A DNA stretch of 64,000 nucleotides from Klenkia soli (GCF_900103975.1 NZ_FNIR01000009.1:62001-126000), one strand, 5' to 3'; counted from the stretch's first letter, positions 48,993 through 58,628 are shown. The notes: generated from the letters alone by a model not told the origin. Numbers and translations: made by a program.

Positions 48993-50213
48993 TCACGGCC
49001 GGGGCAGGCCCTTCCGCCAGGCGCTGAAGCTGCTCACCGGGCCCGCGTGCGGACGGCGCAACCACGGCCACGGGTGCACCTCCACCGGCGCGACCACCCG
49101 CGCCCGCTCGCGGAAGCCGGGCACCGGCGCGTGCGTCACCGCCACCGGCCGGCCGGCCAGCACCTCGGTCGGCGATCCCAGGTGCAGCTCCACCTCCCGG
49201 TCCTCCGCGAGCTCGGCGAGGGTCTCGGCGAGGAAGACCAGCCGCTTCGAGGCCAGCTGCAGCCGGGCCAGCAGCGGCTCGTCGAACACGAACACCACCG
49301 GCAGGTCGGGGTGGGCGGCCAGCGCGGGGTCCGTCGTCCCCAGCGACTCGGCGGTCAGCCAGACCGCCTCAGGCGTGCCGCCGGACTCCACCGACGAGGG
49401 CCCCGCGGTCACCCCGGGCGAGGGGTCGGCGGCCATCAGCGGCTCGCGCTCCAGCCAGCGGGTCGGCTGGTCCTCGGGCCAGGCCTCGATCGGGCAGTCG
49501 GCGGCCAGCGGGCAGCGTTCGCACAGACCCGGCGCCCGCTTGCGCACCTGCCAGCGCGAGAAGCCGTGGGCCTTGCCGTTGCCGGCGCCGACCGTCCACT
49601 GCCAGCCGACCCGGTTGGCCGCCCGCGACCCGTCGATCAACCGGGCGAACAGCTCGTCGTCGCCGGCCGCCCAGTCGTGCCCGGCCCGCACGGTCCACTG
49701 CGAGGACACCCACATCCGGGTCTGGTTGACCAGCCACCCGTCGTCGTCCAGCTCGCCCAGCACGGTGTCCAGGCAGAGCATGTCGCGGGGCCACGGCTCC
49801 TGCCAGCGCGCCCGGCCGCGGGCCGGCTCGGCCCGCAGCGCCGAGCGGGTGCGGGTGCCCAGCCGGGCGTAGAGGTGCCGCGAGTACTCCTGCCAGAGCA
49901 GCTCGTCGCGGTACTTCGAGCGGTCGCGGGTCGGGGCGTCGGCCACGGCGTCCCACACCTCGGGGAGCTGGAGGAGCCCGTGCCGGATCCACGGGCTCAT
50001 GGCCGAGGCACCGCGGCGGCTCTCGGGCAGCACCTCGTTGCGGCGCGAGGCGTACCCGGTGATGTCCAGGGTGGCCAGCGCGGCGTCGGCCGCGGCCTGC
50101 CCGCCGCGGAACCGGCCCGAGGGGCGGACCTCGTCGTCCCGGTGCAGGTGGCCCAGGTGCTCGCCCACCCAGGCGGGGACGGCGTCGACGGCGGGGACGG
50201 GCAGCTGGCTCAC
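48993..50213 (-). CDS. Photolyase/cryptochrome-like protein with swapped domain order and Fe-S-type cysteines
   Basis: A 406-residue protein. Residues 30-240 are the photolyase FAD-binding domain: LDITGYASRRNEVLPESRRG, MSPWIRHGLLQLPEVWDAV and RAANRVGWQWTVGAGNGKA. Four cysteines (C147, C231, C234, C240) follow the C-x83-C-x2-C-x5-C pattern, close to the [4Fe-4S]-binding set of FeS-BCP photolyases. Residues 284-406 (VWLTAESLGTTDPALAA, VVFVFDEPLLARLQLASKR, ending FSAWRKGLPRP) look like the alpha/beta antenna domain that normally comes first. Here it is C-terminal, so the domains appear permuted. GTG 50213 has GGTGGAG upstream. Probably light-driven DNA repair or blue-light sensing. Confidence 0.82.
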   Translation of the reverse strand: MSQLPVPAVDAVPAWVGEHLGHLHRDDEVRPSGRFRGGQAAADAALATLDITGYASRRNEVLPESRRGASAMSPWIRHGLLQLPEVWDAVADAPTRDRSKYRDELLWQEYSRHLYARLGTRTRSALRAEPARGRARWQEPWPRDMLCLDTVLGELDDDGWLVNQTRMWVSSQWTVRAGHDWAAGDDELFARLIDGSRAANRVGWQWTVGAGNGKAHGFSRWQVRKRAPGLCERCPLAADCPIEAWPEDQPTRWLEREPLMAADPSPGVTAGPSSVESGGTPEAVWLTAESLGTTDPALAAHPDLPVVFVFDEPLLARLQLASKRLVFLAETLAELAEDREVELHLGSPTEVLAGRPVAVTHAPVPGFRERARVVAPVEVHPWPWLRRPHAGPVSSFSAWRKGLPRP

Positions 50214-50274
50214 CGCTCCACCCTGCGGGTTCCCGGCCGGGCGCGCCGGACGGGCGCGGCCTACGGTCGGGCCC

Positions 50275-51255
50275 ATGCGCGCGATCACCATCGACTCCCC
50301 CGGCGGCCCCGAGAAGCTCGTCTGGGGCGAGCTGCCCGACCCCACCGCCGGGCCCGGGGAGGTCGTGCTGGACGTCGTGGCCAGCGCGGTCAACCGGGCC
50401 GACCTGCTGCAGCGCGAGGGCAACTACCCGGTGCCCGCCGGCGCCAGCGAAGTGCTGGGCCTGGAGTGCAGCGGCATCGTCGCCGAGGTCGGCCCGGGGG
50501 TCGAGGGGTGGCAGGTCGGCGACGAGGTGTGCGCGCTGCTGGCCGGCGGGGGCTATGCCGAGAAGGTCGCCGTCCCGGCGGCGCAGCTGCTCCCCCGCCC
50601 CGCCGGCGTCGAGCTGGCCTCGGCCGCCGCGCTGCCCGAGGTGGCGTGCACGGTGTGGTCCAACGTCTTCCTGCGGGCCGGGTTGACCCGCGGCGAGCTG
50701 CTGCTCGTGCACGGCGGCGGCAGCGGCATCGGCACCATGGCGATCCAGCTGGCCAAGCGCGCCGGGGCGAGGGTGGCCACCACGGCCGGCAGTGCCGAGA
50801 AGCTGGCGTTCTGCCGCGAGCTGGGCGCCGACATCACGATCAACTACCGGGACGAGGACTTCGTCGAGGTGGTCAAGGCCGCCGGCGGGGCCGACGTCGT
50901 CCTGGACAACATGGGCGCGGCCTACCTGGCCCGCAACGTCGACGCGCTGGCCCCCGACGGCCGGATCACCATCATCGGCATGCAGGGCGGGGTGAAGGGC
51001 GAGCTGAACATCGGGGCGCTGCTGGCCAAGCGCGGCAGCGTGCACGCGATGGGCCTGCGCGGCCGGCCGGTCGAGGGGCCCAACGGCAAGGCGGCGATCG
51101 TGGCCGCCGTCCGCGCGCACGTGTGGCCCGACGTCGAGGCCGGCCGGGTGCGCCCGGTGGTGCACACCCGTCTGCCGATGGCACGGGCCGGCGACGGCCA
51201 CCGGATCCTCGAGGAGAGCTCCCACACCGGCAAGGTGCTGCTCGTCAACGACTGA
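50275..51255 (+). CDS. NAD(P)H:quinone oxidoreductase (zeta-crystallin-like MDR)
   Basis: A 326-residue medium-chain reductase without zinc motifs. The N-terminal domain has AVNRADLLQREGNYPVP and GLECSGIVAEVGPGV; the cofactor loop is LLVHGGGSGIGTMAIQLAK; GADITINYRDEDFVEVVK follows. PIG3/TP53I3-like quinone oxidoreductases have the same pattern and reduce quinones by one electron with NADPH. ATG 50275 begins MRAITIDSPGGPEKL. Divergent from the photolyase-like gene (61 bases apart), an arrangement consistent with a shared stress promoter. Ends five bases from the convergent aminotransferase-like gene. Confidence 0.92.
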   Translation: MRAITIDSPGGPEKLVWGELPDPTAGPGEVVLDVVASAVNRADLLQREGNYPVPAGASEVLGLECSGIVAEVGPGVEGWQVGDEVCALLAGGGYAEKVAVPAAQLLPRPAGVELASAAALPEVACTVWSNVFLRAGLTRGELLLVHGGGSGIGTMAIQLAKRAGARVATTAGSAEKLAFCRELGADITINYRDEDFVEVVKAAGGADVVLDNMGAAYLARNVDALAPDGRITIIGMQGGVKGELNIGALLAKRGSVHAMGLRGRPVEGPNGKAAIVAAVRAHVWPDVEAGRVRPVVHTRLPMARAGDGHRILEESSHTGKVLLVND

Positions 51256-51260
51256 TGGAG

Positions 51261-52478
51261 TCAGGCGAGGGCGGCGATGGACTCGACCATGTGGTCGACC
51301 TCCTCGACCGTGTTGTAGTGCAGGATGCCCAGCCGCACGGCGCCGCCCTGCTCGTTGACCCCGAGGGCGTCGAAGAGCTCGCGGGCGTAGTAGTCGCCGT
51401 CCCAGGCGCAGATCGTGCGGCGGGACAGCTCGCGGGCGACGGCCCGCGGCGTCATCCGGGACACCGTGAACGACAGCGTGGGCGTGCGGTACAGCGGCGA
51501 CCCCAGCACCTGCACGTGGCGCATCGAGCGCAGCGCGCGGTCCAGCCGGTCGAACAACGCGCTCTCGTACCGGACGACGGCGGCCATCGAGGTCTGCAGC
51601 CGCTCACGGCGGGTGCCCGCGGCGTCGGGGGCGAGCGCGGCGAGGTGGTCGACCGCGGCGGCCACCCCGGCGTAGAGCTCGAAGGTGGCGGTGCCGGTCT
51701 CGAAGCGGTCGGGGACCCGGTCGGAGGCCGGCACCAGCTTGTCCGGCGTCAACGTCTCGAGCAGGGCGGGGTCGGCGACGACGGCCCCCACGTGCGGCCC
51801 GCACCACTTGTAGGCCGACAGCGCCAGGAAGTCCGCCCCGGTGGCGGTGAAGTCGATCAGCCCGTGCGGGGCGGCGTGCACGCCGTCCACGTAGACCAGC
51901 GCACCCACGGCGTGCGCGCGGTCGGCGATCGCCCGGACGTCGGGGCGGGTGCCGATCGCGTTGCTGGCCATCGTGACGGCGACCAGGCGGGTGCGGTCGG
52001 TGAGCAGCTCGTCGTACTGCCACTCGGGCAGCTCGCCGGACTCGATGTCCACCTCGGCCCACTTGACCAGCAGGCCCGCCTCCTCGGCCAGCTGCACCCA
52101 CGGGCGGATGTTGGCGTCGTGGTCGAGCCGGCTGACCACGATCTCGTCGCCGGGCCGCCAGGTCTTGGCCAGCGTGCGGGCCATCGAGTAGGTCAGCGTG
52201 GTCATGTTCGGCCCGAGGACGACGCCCTTCGGGGTCCCGCCCACCAGGTCCGCCACCGCCGAGCGGGCACCGGCGACCAGCTGCTCGGCCCGCGCGGAGG
52301 ACGGGAAGACCCCACCGCGGTTGGCGATCGGCACCCGCATGGCCTGGGACACCGCACGCAGGACGCTCTCGGGGACCAGGGAGCCGGCCGGGCCGTCGGC
52401 GTGCACGAAACCGTCGGAGAGCCCGGGGAACAGGCCGCGGACGCGGGCGACGTCCAGCTGCGCGGCCCCCGGTTGCAT
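51261..52478 (-). CDS. Cysteine desulfurase-like class V aminotransferase
   Basis: A 405-residue PLP protein. The cofactor lysine is in LSAYKWCGPHVG near residue 225, with DHDANIRPW and VYVDGVHAAPHGLID typical of the SufS/CsdA-like subclass often annotated cysteine desulfurase-like. The conserved catalytic Cys of true desulfurases (in an RxGxxCA-type loop) is not visible near the C-terminus, so the reaction could differ. ATG 52478; it diverges from bpa with 99 bases between them. Confidence 0.88.
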   Translation of the reverse strand: MQPGAAQLDVARVRGLFPGLSDGFVHADGPAGSLVPESVLRAVSQAMRVPIANRGGVFPSSARAEQLVAGARSAVADLVGGTPKGVVLGPNMTTLTYSMARTLAKTWRPGDEIVVSRLDHDANIRPWVQLAEEAGLLVKWAEVDIESGELPEWQYDELLTDRTRLVAVTMASNAIGTRPDVRAIADRAHAVGALVYVDGVHAAPHGLIDFTATGADFLALSAYKWCGPHVGAVVADPALLETLTPDKLVPASDRVPDRFETGTATFELYAGVAAAVDHLAALAPDAAGTRRERLQTSMAAVVRYESALFDRLDRALRSMRHVQVLGSPLYRTPTLSFTVSRMTPRAVARELSRRTICAWDGDYYARELFDALGVNEQGGAVRLGILHYNTVEEVDHMVESIAALA

Positions 52479-52577
52479 ACCTCAGACCCTAAACCGAGGC
52501 CGGTCACCGTGAGGGGCCGCTCCGTCACAGGGAGGGCCGAGGAGCTGCGCGGGCCGGCCGCGGGCAGGATGGTGGGC

Positions 52578-53105
52578 ATGACGACACCCGGAGCGAACGA
52601 CGAGCAGACCCGCGGCCGCCAGGTCGTCGTCGTCGGACCCGACGGTCAGCCGGTGGGCACCGTCCCGATGCCGGACGGCGACGGCGAGAACATCGGCGAG
52701 CTGGTCGAGCAGCCGGCCAAGGTGATGCGGATCGGCACGATGATCAAGCAGCTGCTGGAGGAGGTCCGGGCGGCCCCCCTGGACGAGGCCAGCCGCAACC
52801 GGCTGCGCGACATCCACGCGGCCTCCATCCGCGAGCTCGAGGACGGCCTGTCGGTCGAGCTGCGCGAGGAGCTGGAGCGGATCACGCTGCCCTTCACCGC
52901 CGACGAGACCCCCAGCGACGCCGAGCTGCGCATCGCCCAGGCCCAGCTGGTCGGCTGGCTCGAGGGCGTGTTCCACGGCATCCAGACCGCGTTGTTCGCC
53001 CAGCAGATGGCCGCCCGCGCGCAGCTGGACGAGATGCGGCGCAAGGCCCTGCCCGGTGGCCAGCCGGGCGCGGGCCAGCAGGCCGGGGGCGGCCAGTACC
53101 TCTGA
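52578..53105 (+). CDS. bpa: Bacterial proteasome activator Bpa (PafE)
   Basis: A 175-residue homologue of the ATP-independent proteasome ring activator of mycobacteria. Core helices (RNRLRDIHAASIRELEDGLS, LRIAQAQLVGWLEGVFHGI) match DUF2587/Bpa, and the C-terminus ends GGQYL, whose final GQYL docks into the 20S proteasome alpha ring and opens the gate. The N-terminal 45 residues are disordered. This implies the organism has a 20S proteasome. ATG 52578 is preceded by AGGATGGTGGG. A very strong hairpin follows 26 bases after the stop. Confidence 0.95.
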   Translation: MTTPGANDEQTRGRQVVVVGPDGQPVGTVPMPDGDGENIGELVEQPAKVMRIGTMIKQLLEEVRAAPLDEASRNRLRDIHAASIRELEDGLSVELREELERITLPFTADETPSDAELRIAQAQLVGWLEGVFHGIQTALFAQQMAARAQLDEMRRKALPGGQPGAGQQAGGGQYL

Positions 53106-53131
53106 GGCGCCCTCCCCCACCCGGTGGGCAA

Positions 53132-53181
53132 AGGAACCTCTGCACCCCCATTCAAGTGCGAAAGGGGGTGCAGAGGTTCCT
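53132..53181. terminator. Perfect 18-bp hairpin between bpa and ilvD
   Basis: Positions 53132-53149 (AGGAACCTCTGCACCCCC) pair exactly with 53164-53181 around the 14-base loop ATTCAAGTGCGAAA. The genes converge here, so it can terminate both. The long stem, AT-containing loop and lower GC differ from the other hairpins in the window and suggest a dispersed element. Confidence 0.85.
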
Positions 53182-53205
53182 CTGCCGGGGCGCCGGCAGG
53201 ACGGA

Positions 53206-55047
53206 TCAGGGCAGCCTGCGCACGGCTCCGGTGTCGGCGCCCGAGGTCAGCGCGGCGTAGGCGCGCAGCGCGCGGGACACCGGGCGGTCGCGCTCGGCCG
53301 GCTGCCAGGGCCGCTCGGCGGCGTCCATCTTGGCCCGGCGGTCGGCCAGCTCGGCGTCGTCGACGGCGACCTCGAGCAGCCGGCGGTGCACGTCGATGGT
53401 GATGACGTCGCCGTCGCGCACGAGCCCGATCGCGCCGCCGGCGGCCGCCTCGGGCGCCATGTGGCCGACCGAGATGCCGCTGGAGCCGCCGGAGAACCGG
53501 CCGTCGGTGATCAGCGCGCACTTCTTGCCCATGCCGGTGCCCTTGAGGAAGGCGGTGGGGTGCAGCATCTCCTGCATGCCGGGCCCACCGGCCGGACCCT
53601 CGTAGCGCACGACGAGCACCTCGCCGGCCTGGATGGTCTTCGAGAGGATCACCTCGACCGCGGCCTCCTGGCTCTCGACCACCCGGGCCGGGCCGGTGAA
53701 GACCCACAGCTCCTCGGGGATGCCGGCGGTCTTGATCACCGAGCCCTGCGGGGCCAGGTTGCCGCTGAGCACGGCCAGTCCGCCGTCGACGGTGTGCGCG
53801 TGCGCGACGTCGTGGATGCAGCCCTCGGCGGCGTCGGTGTCCAGCGAGCTCCACCGGTTCGCGGTGGAGAACGCCTGGGTGGTGCGCACGCCGCCGGGGG
53901 CGGCGTGGAACAGCTCGACGGCCTCCTCGGACGCCGAGCCGCCACGGATGTCCCACCGGTCCAGCCACTCGGCCAGCGACCCGGCGTGGACGGCGTGCAC
54001 GCCCTCGTCGAGCAGGCCCCCGCGGCGGAGCTCACCCAGGATGGCCGGGATGCCGCCGGCGCGGTGGACGTCCTCCATGTGGAAGTCCGAGTTCGGCGAC
54101 ACCTTGGCCAGGCACGGCACCCGGCGGGAGATGGCGTCGATGTCGGCCAGGGTGAAGTCGACCTCGCCCTCGGCTGCTGCGGCCAGCACGTGCAGCACGG
54201 TGTTGGTCGACCCGCCCATGGCGACGTCGAGGGCCATGGCGTTCTCGAACGCGGCCTTCGTGGCGATGCCGCGGGGCAGCGCGCTCGCGTCGTCCTCGAA
54301 GTACCAGCGCTTCGCGAGGTCCATGACGGTGTGCCCGGCCTGGACGAACAGCTGGCGGCGGGCCTCGTGGGTGGCCAGCGTGGAGCCGTTGCCCGGCAGC
54401 GAGAGGCCCAGGGCCTCGGTCAGGCAGTTCATCGAGTTGGCGGTGAACATGCCCGAGCACGAGCCGCAGGTCGGGCAGGCCGACCGCTCGACCTCGCTGA
54501 GGCCGGCCTCGTCGACCGCCTCGGACGCCGACGCCGAGATCGCGGTGATGAGGTCGGTGGGGGCCTGGGCGACCCCGTTGACCACGACCGCCTTGCCGGC
54601 CTCCATCGGCCCGCCGGAGACGAACACCGTGGGGATGTTCAGCCGCATGGCGGCGTTCAGCATGCCCGGGGTGATCTTGTCGCAGTTGGAGATGCAGACC
54701 AGGGCGTCGGCTGCGTGCCCGTTGACCATGTACTCGACGGCGTCGGAGATGACCTCGCGGCTGGGCAGGGAGTAGAGCATCCCGCCGTGGCCCATCGCGA
54801 TGCCGTCGTCCACGGCGATGGTGTGGAACTCCTTCGGCACGCCGCCGGCCGCGCGCACGGCGTCGGCGACGATGTCGCCCATGTTCTTGAGGTGCACGTG
54901 GCCGGGCACGAACTGCGTGTAGGAGTTCGCGATCGCGACGATCGGCTTGCCGAAGTCGTCCTCGCCGGTGCCGGTGGCCCGCCACAGCGCGCGGGCGCCG
55001 GCGGCGTTGCGACCCTGGGTGGTGACGTCGGAACGCAGGTGGGGCAT
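53206..55047 (-). CDS. ilvD: Dihydroxy-acid dehydratase
   Basis: A 613-residue IlvD that converts 2,3-dihydroxyisovalerate and 2,3-dihydroxymethylvalerate to the 2-keto acids of valine and isoleucine synthesis. Iron-sulfur ligands are in [15 protein letters not shown] and [19 protein letters not shown], and the substrate Ser is in [18 protein letters not shown] 55047 has GGAGA upstream and begins [21 protein letters not shown], the normal N-terminus. It follows the HAD gene by ten bases on the same strand, so it may be read with the serS-HAD-HAD operon. Confidence 0.97.
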   Translation of the reverse strand: MPHLRSDVTTQGRNAAGARALWRATGTGEDDFGKPIVAIANSYTQFVPGHVHLKNMGDIVADAVRAAGGVPKEFHTIAVDDGIAMGHGGMLYSLPSREVISDAVEYMVNGHAADALVCISNCDKITPGMLNAAMRLNIPTVFVSGGPMEAGKAVVVNGVAQAPTDLITAISASASEAVDEAGLSEVERSACPTCGSCSGMFTANSMNCLTEALGLSLPGNGSTLATHEARRQLFVQAGHTVMDLAKRWYFEDDASALPRGIATKAAFENAMALDVAMGGSTNTVLHVLAAAAEGEVDFTLADIDAISRRVPCLAKVSPNSDFHMEDVHRAGGIPAILGELRRGGLLDEGVHAVHAGSLAEWLDRWDIRGGSASEEAVELFHAAPGGVRTTQAFSTANRWSSLDTDAAEGCIHDVAHAHTVDGGLAVLSGNLAPQGSVIKTAGIPEELWVFTGPARVVESQEAAVEVILSKTIQAGEVLVVRYEGPAGGPGMQEMLHPTAFLKGTGMGKKCALITDGRFSGGSSGISVGHMAPEAAAGGAIGLVRDGDVITIDVHRRLLEVAVDDAELADRRAKMDAAERPWQPAERDRPVSRALRAYAALTSGADTGAVRRLP

Positions 55048-55057
55048 CGCGGTTCTC

Positions 55058-55864
55058 CTATCGCAGCGCGGCCAGGAACCTGGCCACGCCGTCCTCGTCG
55101 TTGGTGGTGGTGACGTCGGTGGCCACGGCCAGGACGTCGGGGTGGGCGTTGCCCATCGCCACGGCCCGGCCGCCGCCCTCGCGGACCCAGCGGAAGGCCT
55201 CGACGTCGTTGGGCATGTCGCCGAAGAACACGACGTCGGCCGGGCCGAGGCCCAGGTCGGTGCAGACGTCGGCCAGCCCGGTGGCCTTGCTGATGCCCTT
55301 CGCGGAGATCTCGGCCATCGCGTCGGAGGAGGAGTTGGTGACCGTCGCCAGGTCGCCGACGGTCTCGGCGACCAGATCCAGGAATTCCGCGCGCGGGAGG
55401 TCCTCGTGCCGGGCCAGCAGCTTGGCCACCGGTGCCTGCGTCATCTCCTCCAGCGTCGCCTGCGCGACCCCGGGGGCGTCGACGTCCCAGCGCGGCTGGT
55501 AGACCGGCTCGTGGCGGAACTCCAGGCCGTACTCGACGGCGAACCAGGTGCCCGGCTGCGCCCGGCGCAGCCCGGCGGTGACGTGCTGCAGCACCTCGAC
55601 CGGCATGGGGTGCTCGTGCAGCACCTCGAACGCGCCGAGGTCGAGCTGGACGGCGCCGTTGCAGCAGACGGCGCGACCCTCGCCGAGCACCTCGCGGATG
55701 GCCAGCATCCAGCGCGGCGGCCGGCCGGTGGCCAGCACGAACGGAACGCCGTCCTCACCCCAGGCCCGGATCTGCTCCAGGGTGGCCGGCGCGACGGACT
55801 CGTCGCTGCGCAGCAGCGTGCCGTCCATGTCGCTGGCGATCAGCTTCGGGGTCCAGCCGGTCAC
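55058..55864 (-). CDS. HAD-superfamily Cof-type phosphatase (1)
   Basis: A 268-residue HAD hydrolase. Motif I DMDGTLL (with the nucleophile and general-acid Asp) is near residue 10, motif II Thr in FVLATGRPP, motif [16 protein letters not shown] then [12 protein letters not shown]. The inserted C2-type cap is typical of Cof/YidA phosphatases that act on sugar phosphates and cofactor precursors. GTG overlaps the upstream HAD stop (GTGA). Substrate unknown. It is one of two adjacent related HAD genes. Confidence 0.9.
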   Translation of the reverse strand: MTGWTPKLIASDMDGTLLRSDESVAPATLEQIRAWGEDGVPFVLATGRPPRWMLAIREVLGEGRAVCCNGAVQLDLGAFEVLHEHPMPVEVLQHVTAGLRRAQPGTWFAVEYGLEFRHEPVYQPRWDVDAPGVAQATLEEMTQAPVAKLLARHEDLPRAEFLDLVAETVGDLATVTNSSSDAMAEISAKGISKATGLADVCTDLGLGPADVVFFGDMPNDVEAFRWVREGGGRAVAMGNAHPDVLAVATDVTTTNDEDGVARFLAALR

Positions 55865-56775
55865 GCGAGGGCCTCCAGGTAGCGGGCGACGCCGTCGGCG
55901 TCGTGCCCACCGGTGCGGCCGGTGGCCGCGGCCAGGACCGCGGGGTGGGCGTTGGCGACGGCGACCGAGCGGCCGCCGGCGTCGTTCACGGCGTGGATCA
56001 TCGGCAGGTCGTTGGGCATGTCGCCGAACACCAGGACGTCGGACATCGGCACCCCGAACCGCTCGAGCGCCACGGCCAGCCCGGAGCCCTTGGTGATGCC
56101 CGGCGGCAGCACCTCGATGAAGCCCAGTCCGGCGTGGGTGACCTCGGCGGCCGACGGGTCGGTGACCGAGCGGGCCAGCCGCAGCAGGTCGTCCTGGCCG
56201 AGGGTCTCGGAGCGCAGGAACACCTTGAGCACGGGGCCGGCGGGCAGCACCTGGTCGCGCGGCAGCAGGTCGGCCGGCTCGGGGTAGGGCCACTCGAACC
56301 CGTGCTGCACCCGCAGCGGCGAGAGGGCCTCGCTCTGGGTGGCGGCGTCCTCGACGGCCAGCACCAGCTCGCCGGTGACGCCCTCGATGGCCTCGATGAC
56401 CGCCTGCGCCTCGTCGCGCGGGAGCCCGACGGTGCGCAGCACCTCGTCGCGGTCGAGGTCCACCACGAACCCGCCCTGGGCCAGGACGGCGACGCCGCGC
56501 CCGCCCAGCGTCGTCCGCACGCTGTCCAGCAGCCGCGGGCCGCGGCCGGTGACGCCCACGACCGGCACGCCCGCGGCCCAGCTGGCGTCCATCGCGGCCC
56601 GGGTGCGCTCGCTGACCGTGCCCTGGCTGGTCAGCAGCGTGCCGTCGAGGTCGGTGGCCACCAGCCGGGGCCGCCAGGGCCCCAGATCACCCAGCTCCAG
56701 GACGACGTCGCTGCCCGCGCCGCCGCTGTGCTGCGGCAGGGTGTTGGCGACCCGCGCGGGGATGTGCCCCGTCAC
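55861..56775 (-). CDS. HAD-superfamily Cof-type phosphatase (2)
   Basis: A 304-residue HAD hydrolase with an extra N-terminal 35 residues. Motifs are [41 protein letters not shown] and [12 protein letters not shown], the same order and spacing as its downstream neighbour, to which it is clearly paralogous (both end in a [24 protein letters not shown] pattern). GTG overlaps the serS stop by 4 bases. A role in dephosphorylating a metabolite is expected; no specific substrate can be assigned. Confidence 0.9.
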   Translation of the reverse strand: MTGHIPARVANTLPQHSGGAGSDVVLELGDLGPWRPRLVATDLDGTLLTSQGTVSERTRAAMDASWAAGVPVVGVTGRGPRLLDSVRTTLGGRGVAVLAQGGFVVDLDRDEVLRTVGLPRDEAQAVIEAIEGVTGELVLAVEDAATQSEALSPLRVQHGFEWPYPEPADLLPRDQVLPAGPVLKVFLRSETLGQDDLLRLARSVTDPSAAEVTHAGLGFIEVLPPGITKGSGLAVALERFGVPMSDVLVFGDMPNDLPMIHAVNDAGGRSVAVANAHPAVLAAATGRTGGHDADGVARYLEALA

Positions 56776-58058
56776 GCGGACGGTGCGAGCGACATGCCCG
56801 GCGTGAGGACGGCGTGCCCGCCCAGCCACGGGCGCAGCGCCACCGGCACGTGCACCGAGCCGTCGGCGCGCTGGTGGAACTCCAGCAGGCAGGCGATGGT
56901 GCGGGCGATCGCGCAGGCGGTGCCGTTCAGCGTGGCGACGGTCTGCGGCTTGCCGTCGGCGTCGCGGGAGCGGATGCCCAGCCGGCGGGCCTGGAACGTG
57001 GTGCAGTCCGAGGTCGAGGTGAGCTCGCGGTAGGTGCCCTGGGTGGGGAACCACGCCTCGAGGTCGTACTTGCGCGAGGCGCTCGTGCCCAGGTCGCCCG
57101 CGGCGATGTCGACCACCCGGTAGGGCAGCTCGAGGGCCTGCAGGAACTCCTCCTCGAACTGCAGCAGACGCAGGTGCTCGGCCGCGGCGTCCTCGGGGGC
57201 GCAGAAGCTGAACAGCTCGACCTTGTCGAACCAGTGCACGCGGATGATGCCCTTGGTGTCCTTGCCGTAGGAGCCGGCCTCGCGGCGGAAGCAGGCGCTC
57301 CACCCGGCATATCGCTTGGGGCCGGCGGACAGGTCGAGCACCTCGTCGCCGTGCATCGCGGCGATCGGCACCTCGGAGGTGCCGACCAGGTAGAGGTCGT
57401 CGCGCTCGACCCGGTAGACCTCCTCGTCGTGCTCGGTGAGGAACCCGGTGGCGGCCATGGCCTCGGGGCGCACCAGGGCGGGGGCCACCACGGGGGTGAA
57501 CCCGGCGGCGACGGCCCGGGTGATGGCCAGCTGGGCCAGCGCGAACTCCAGCAGCGCGCCCGGGCCCGTGAGGAAGTAGAACCGCGAGCCCGAGACCTTG
57601 GCGCCGCGCTCCATGTCGATGGCGCCCAGCGCCGTGCCGATCTCGAGGTGGTCGCGCACCGGGAAGTCGTAGGTGGGCACCTCGCCGACGGTGCGCAGGG
57701 TGACCGAGTCGTCCTCGCCGCCGGGGGGCACCTCGGGGGCGACGACGTTGGCGATGGACATGTGCGCCGCGCGCAGCGCCTCGTCGGCGACCCGCGCTTC
57801 CTCCTCGGCGACCTTCACCTCGGCGGCCAGCGCCTTGGCCCGCTCGAGCACGGCGGGGCGCTCCTCGGGGGTGGCCTTCTTCACCGACTGGGAGGCGGCC
57901 TTCTGCGCGGCCCGGAGGTCGTCGGCCCGGTGCACGGCAGCGCGACGCTCGGTGTCGGCGGCCAGCAGGCGGTCGACCGCCGACTCGTCGTCGCCCCGGG
58001 CACGCTGGCTGGCGCGGACGAGGTCGGGGTCATCGCGGAGGAGGCGCAGGTCGATCAC
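56772..58058 (-). CDS. serS: Seryl-tRNA synthetase
   Basis: A 428-residue class II synthetase that charges tRNA-Ser. The N-terminal coiled-coil arm for the long variable loop of tRNA-Ser (residues 30-100) is seen in [19 protein letters not shown]. Class II motif 2 is [19 protein letters not shown] and motif 3 is [16 protein letters not shown]. The GTG start begins [12 protein letters not shown], the usual first strand. It leads a coupled chain with two HAD genes and probably ilvD. Its substrate tRNA-Ser(TGA) is encoded in this window at 28.3 kb. Confidence 0.97.
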   Translation of the reverse strand: MIDLRLLRDDPDLVRASQRARGDDESAVDRLLAADTERRAAVHRADDLRAAQKAASQSVKKATPEERPAVLERAKALAAEVKVAEEEARVADEALRAAHMSIANVVAPEVPPGGEDDSVTLRTVGEVPTYDFPVRDHLEIGTALGAIDMERGAKVSGSRFYFLTGPGALLEFALAQLAITRAVAAGFTPVVAPALVRPEAMAATGFLTEHDEEVYRVERDDLYLVGTSEVPIAAMHGDEVLDLSAGPKRYAGWSACFRREAGSYGKDTKGIIRVHWFDKVELFSFCAPEDAAAEHLRLLQFEEEFLQALELPYRVVDIAAGDLGTSASRKYDLEAWFPTQGTYRELTSTSDCTTFQARRLGIRSRDADGKPQTVATLNGTACAIARTIACLLEFHQRADGSVHVPVALRPWLGGHAVLTPGMSLAPSA

Positions 58059-58165
58059 CCGTCGATGGTAGGTGTCCGACCCGCCGCGGTTGGTTTCCAC
58101 CCGGTGGCGCCCGGGCAGACTCCGGGCCTCGGCACGTCGTGCCGTCGACCAGGAGGTCCACCCGC

Positions 58166-58195
58166 ATGTCGCCCCGCCCGCCGCACCGTGGCTGA
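58166..58195 (+). other. Possible nine-codon leader ORF overlapping the HATPase start
   Basis: ATG 58166 has a near-ideal AGGAGG (58151-58156) and encodes MSPRPPHRG before a TGA at 58193. The HATPase gene GTG (58188) lies inside its last codons in a different frame and lacks its own good ribosome site. The short ORF may therefore load ribosomes for the main gene by termination-reinitiation. Confidence 0.35.
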
Positions 58196-58616
58196 GTCCT
58201 CGCCCGTCTGGCAGGAACGGCGCCCGCCGGCGGCCCAGCAGCTGTGGCACTGGGTGCCCGCCGACCTCACCGACCTGCCCCGCATCCGCCGCGAGCTGCG
58301 CGGCAAGCTGGCCGAGCAGGGCACCGAGCAGGCACCGGCCGTCGCCGACCCCGACATGTTCGTGCTCGCCGTCGACGAGCTGATGTCCAACGCCCTGCGG
58401 CACGGGCGCACGCCCGTGGTCGTCGACATCGGCCGCACCGACGACGCGTGGCTGCTGACGGTCTGCGACCAGGCGGTCGACGCACCACCGCGCCCGGCGT
58501 TCGACCGCGACCCCGCCCAGGGCGGGATGGGGCTGGGCCTCGTGGCGCACGACGCGCTGCAGGAGGGCTGGTACGCCTCCGACGCCGGCAAGCACGTCTG
58601 GGTCGTCCTGCCCTAG
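58188..58616 (+). CDS. HATPase_c anti-sigma/SpoIIAB-like kinase
   Basis: A 142-residue GHKL-ATPase-domain protein. The N-box is [12 protein letters not shown], the G2 lid motif is [12 protein letters not shown], and the D/N box follows at VCDQAVDAP. Stand-alone proteins of this size in actinobacteria are mostly RsbW/SpoIIAB-like serine kinases that bind sigma factors and phosphorylate anti-sigma antagonists. No antagonist gene is adjacent, but a STAS-containing protein lies at 40.4 kb. The GTG start is chosen because no earlier start exists in frame after the leader ORF. Confidence 0.85.
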   Translation: MAESSPVWQERRPPAAQQLWHWVPADLTDLPRIRRELRGKLAEQGTEQAPAVADPDMFVLAVDELMSNALRHGRTPVVVDIGRTDDAWLLTVCDQAVDAPPRPAFDRDPAQGGMGLGLVAHDALQEGWYASDAGKHVWVVLP

Positions 58617-58628
58617 GCACGCAGAAGC

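Noticed and set aside
49047-52577. Very long plus-strand frame continuous with bpa
   Set aside because: It runs antisense through the photolyase-like and aminotransferase-like genes and out of frame with the quinone reductase; only the part from ATG 52578 has Bpa features.
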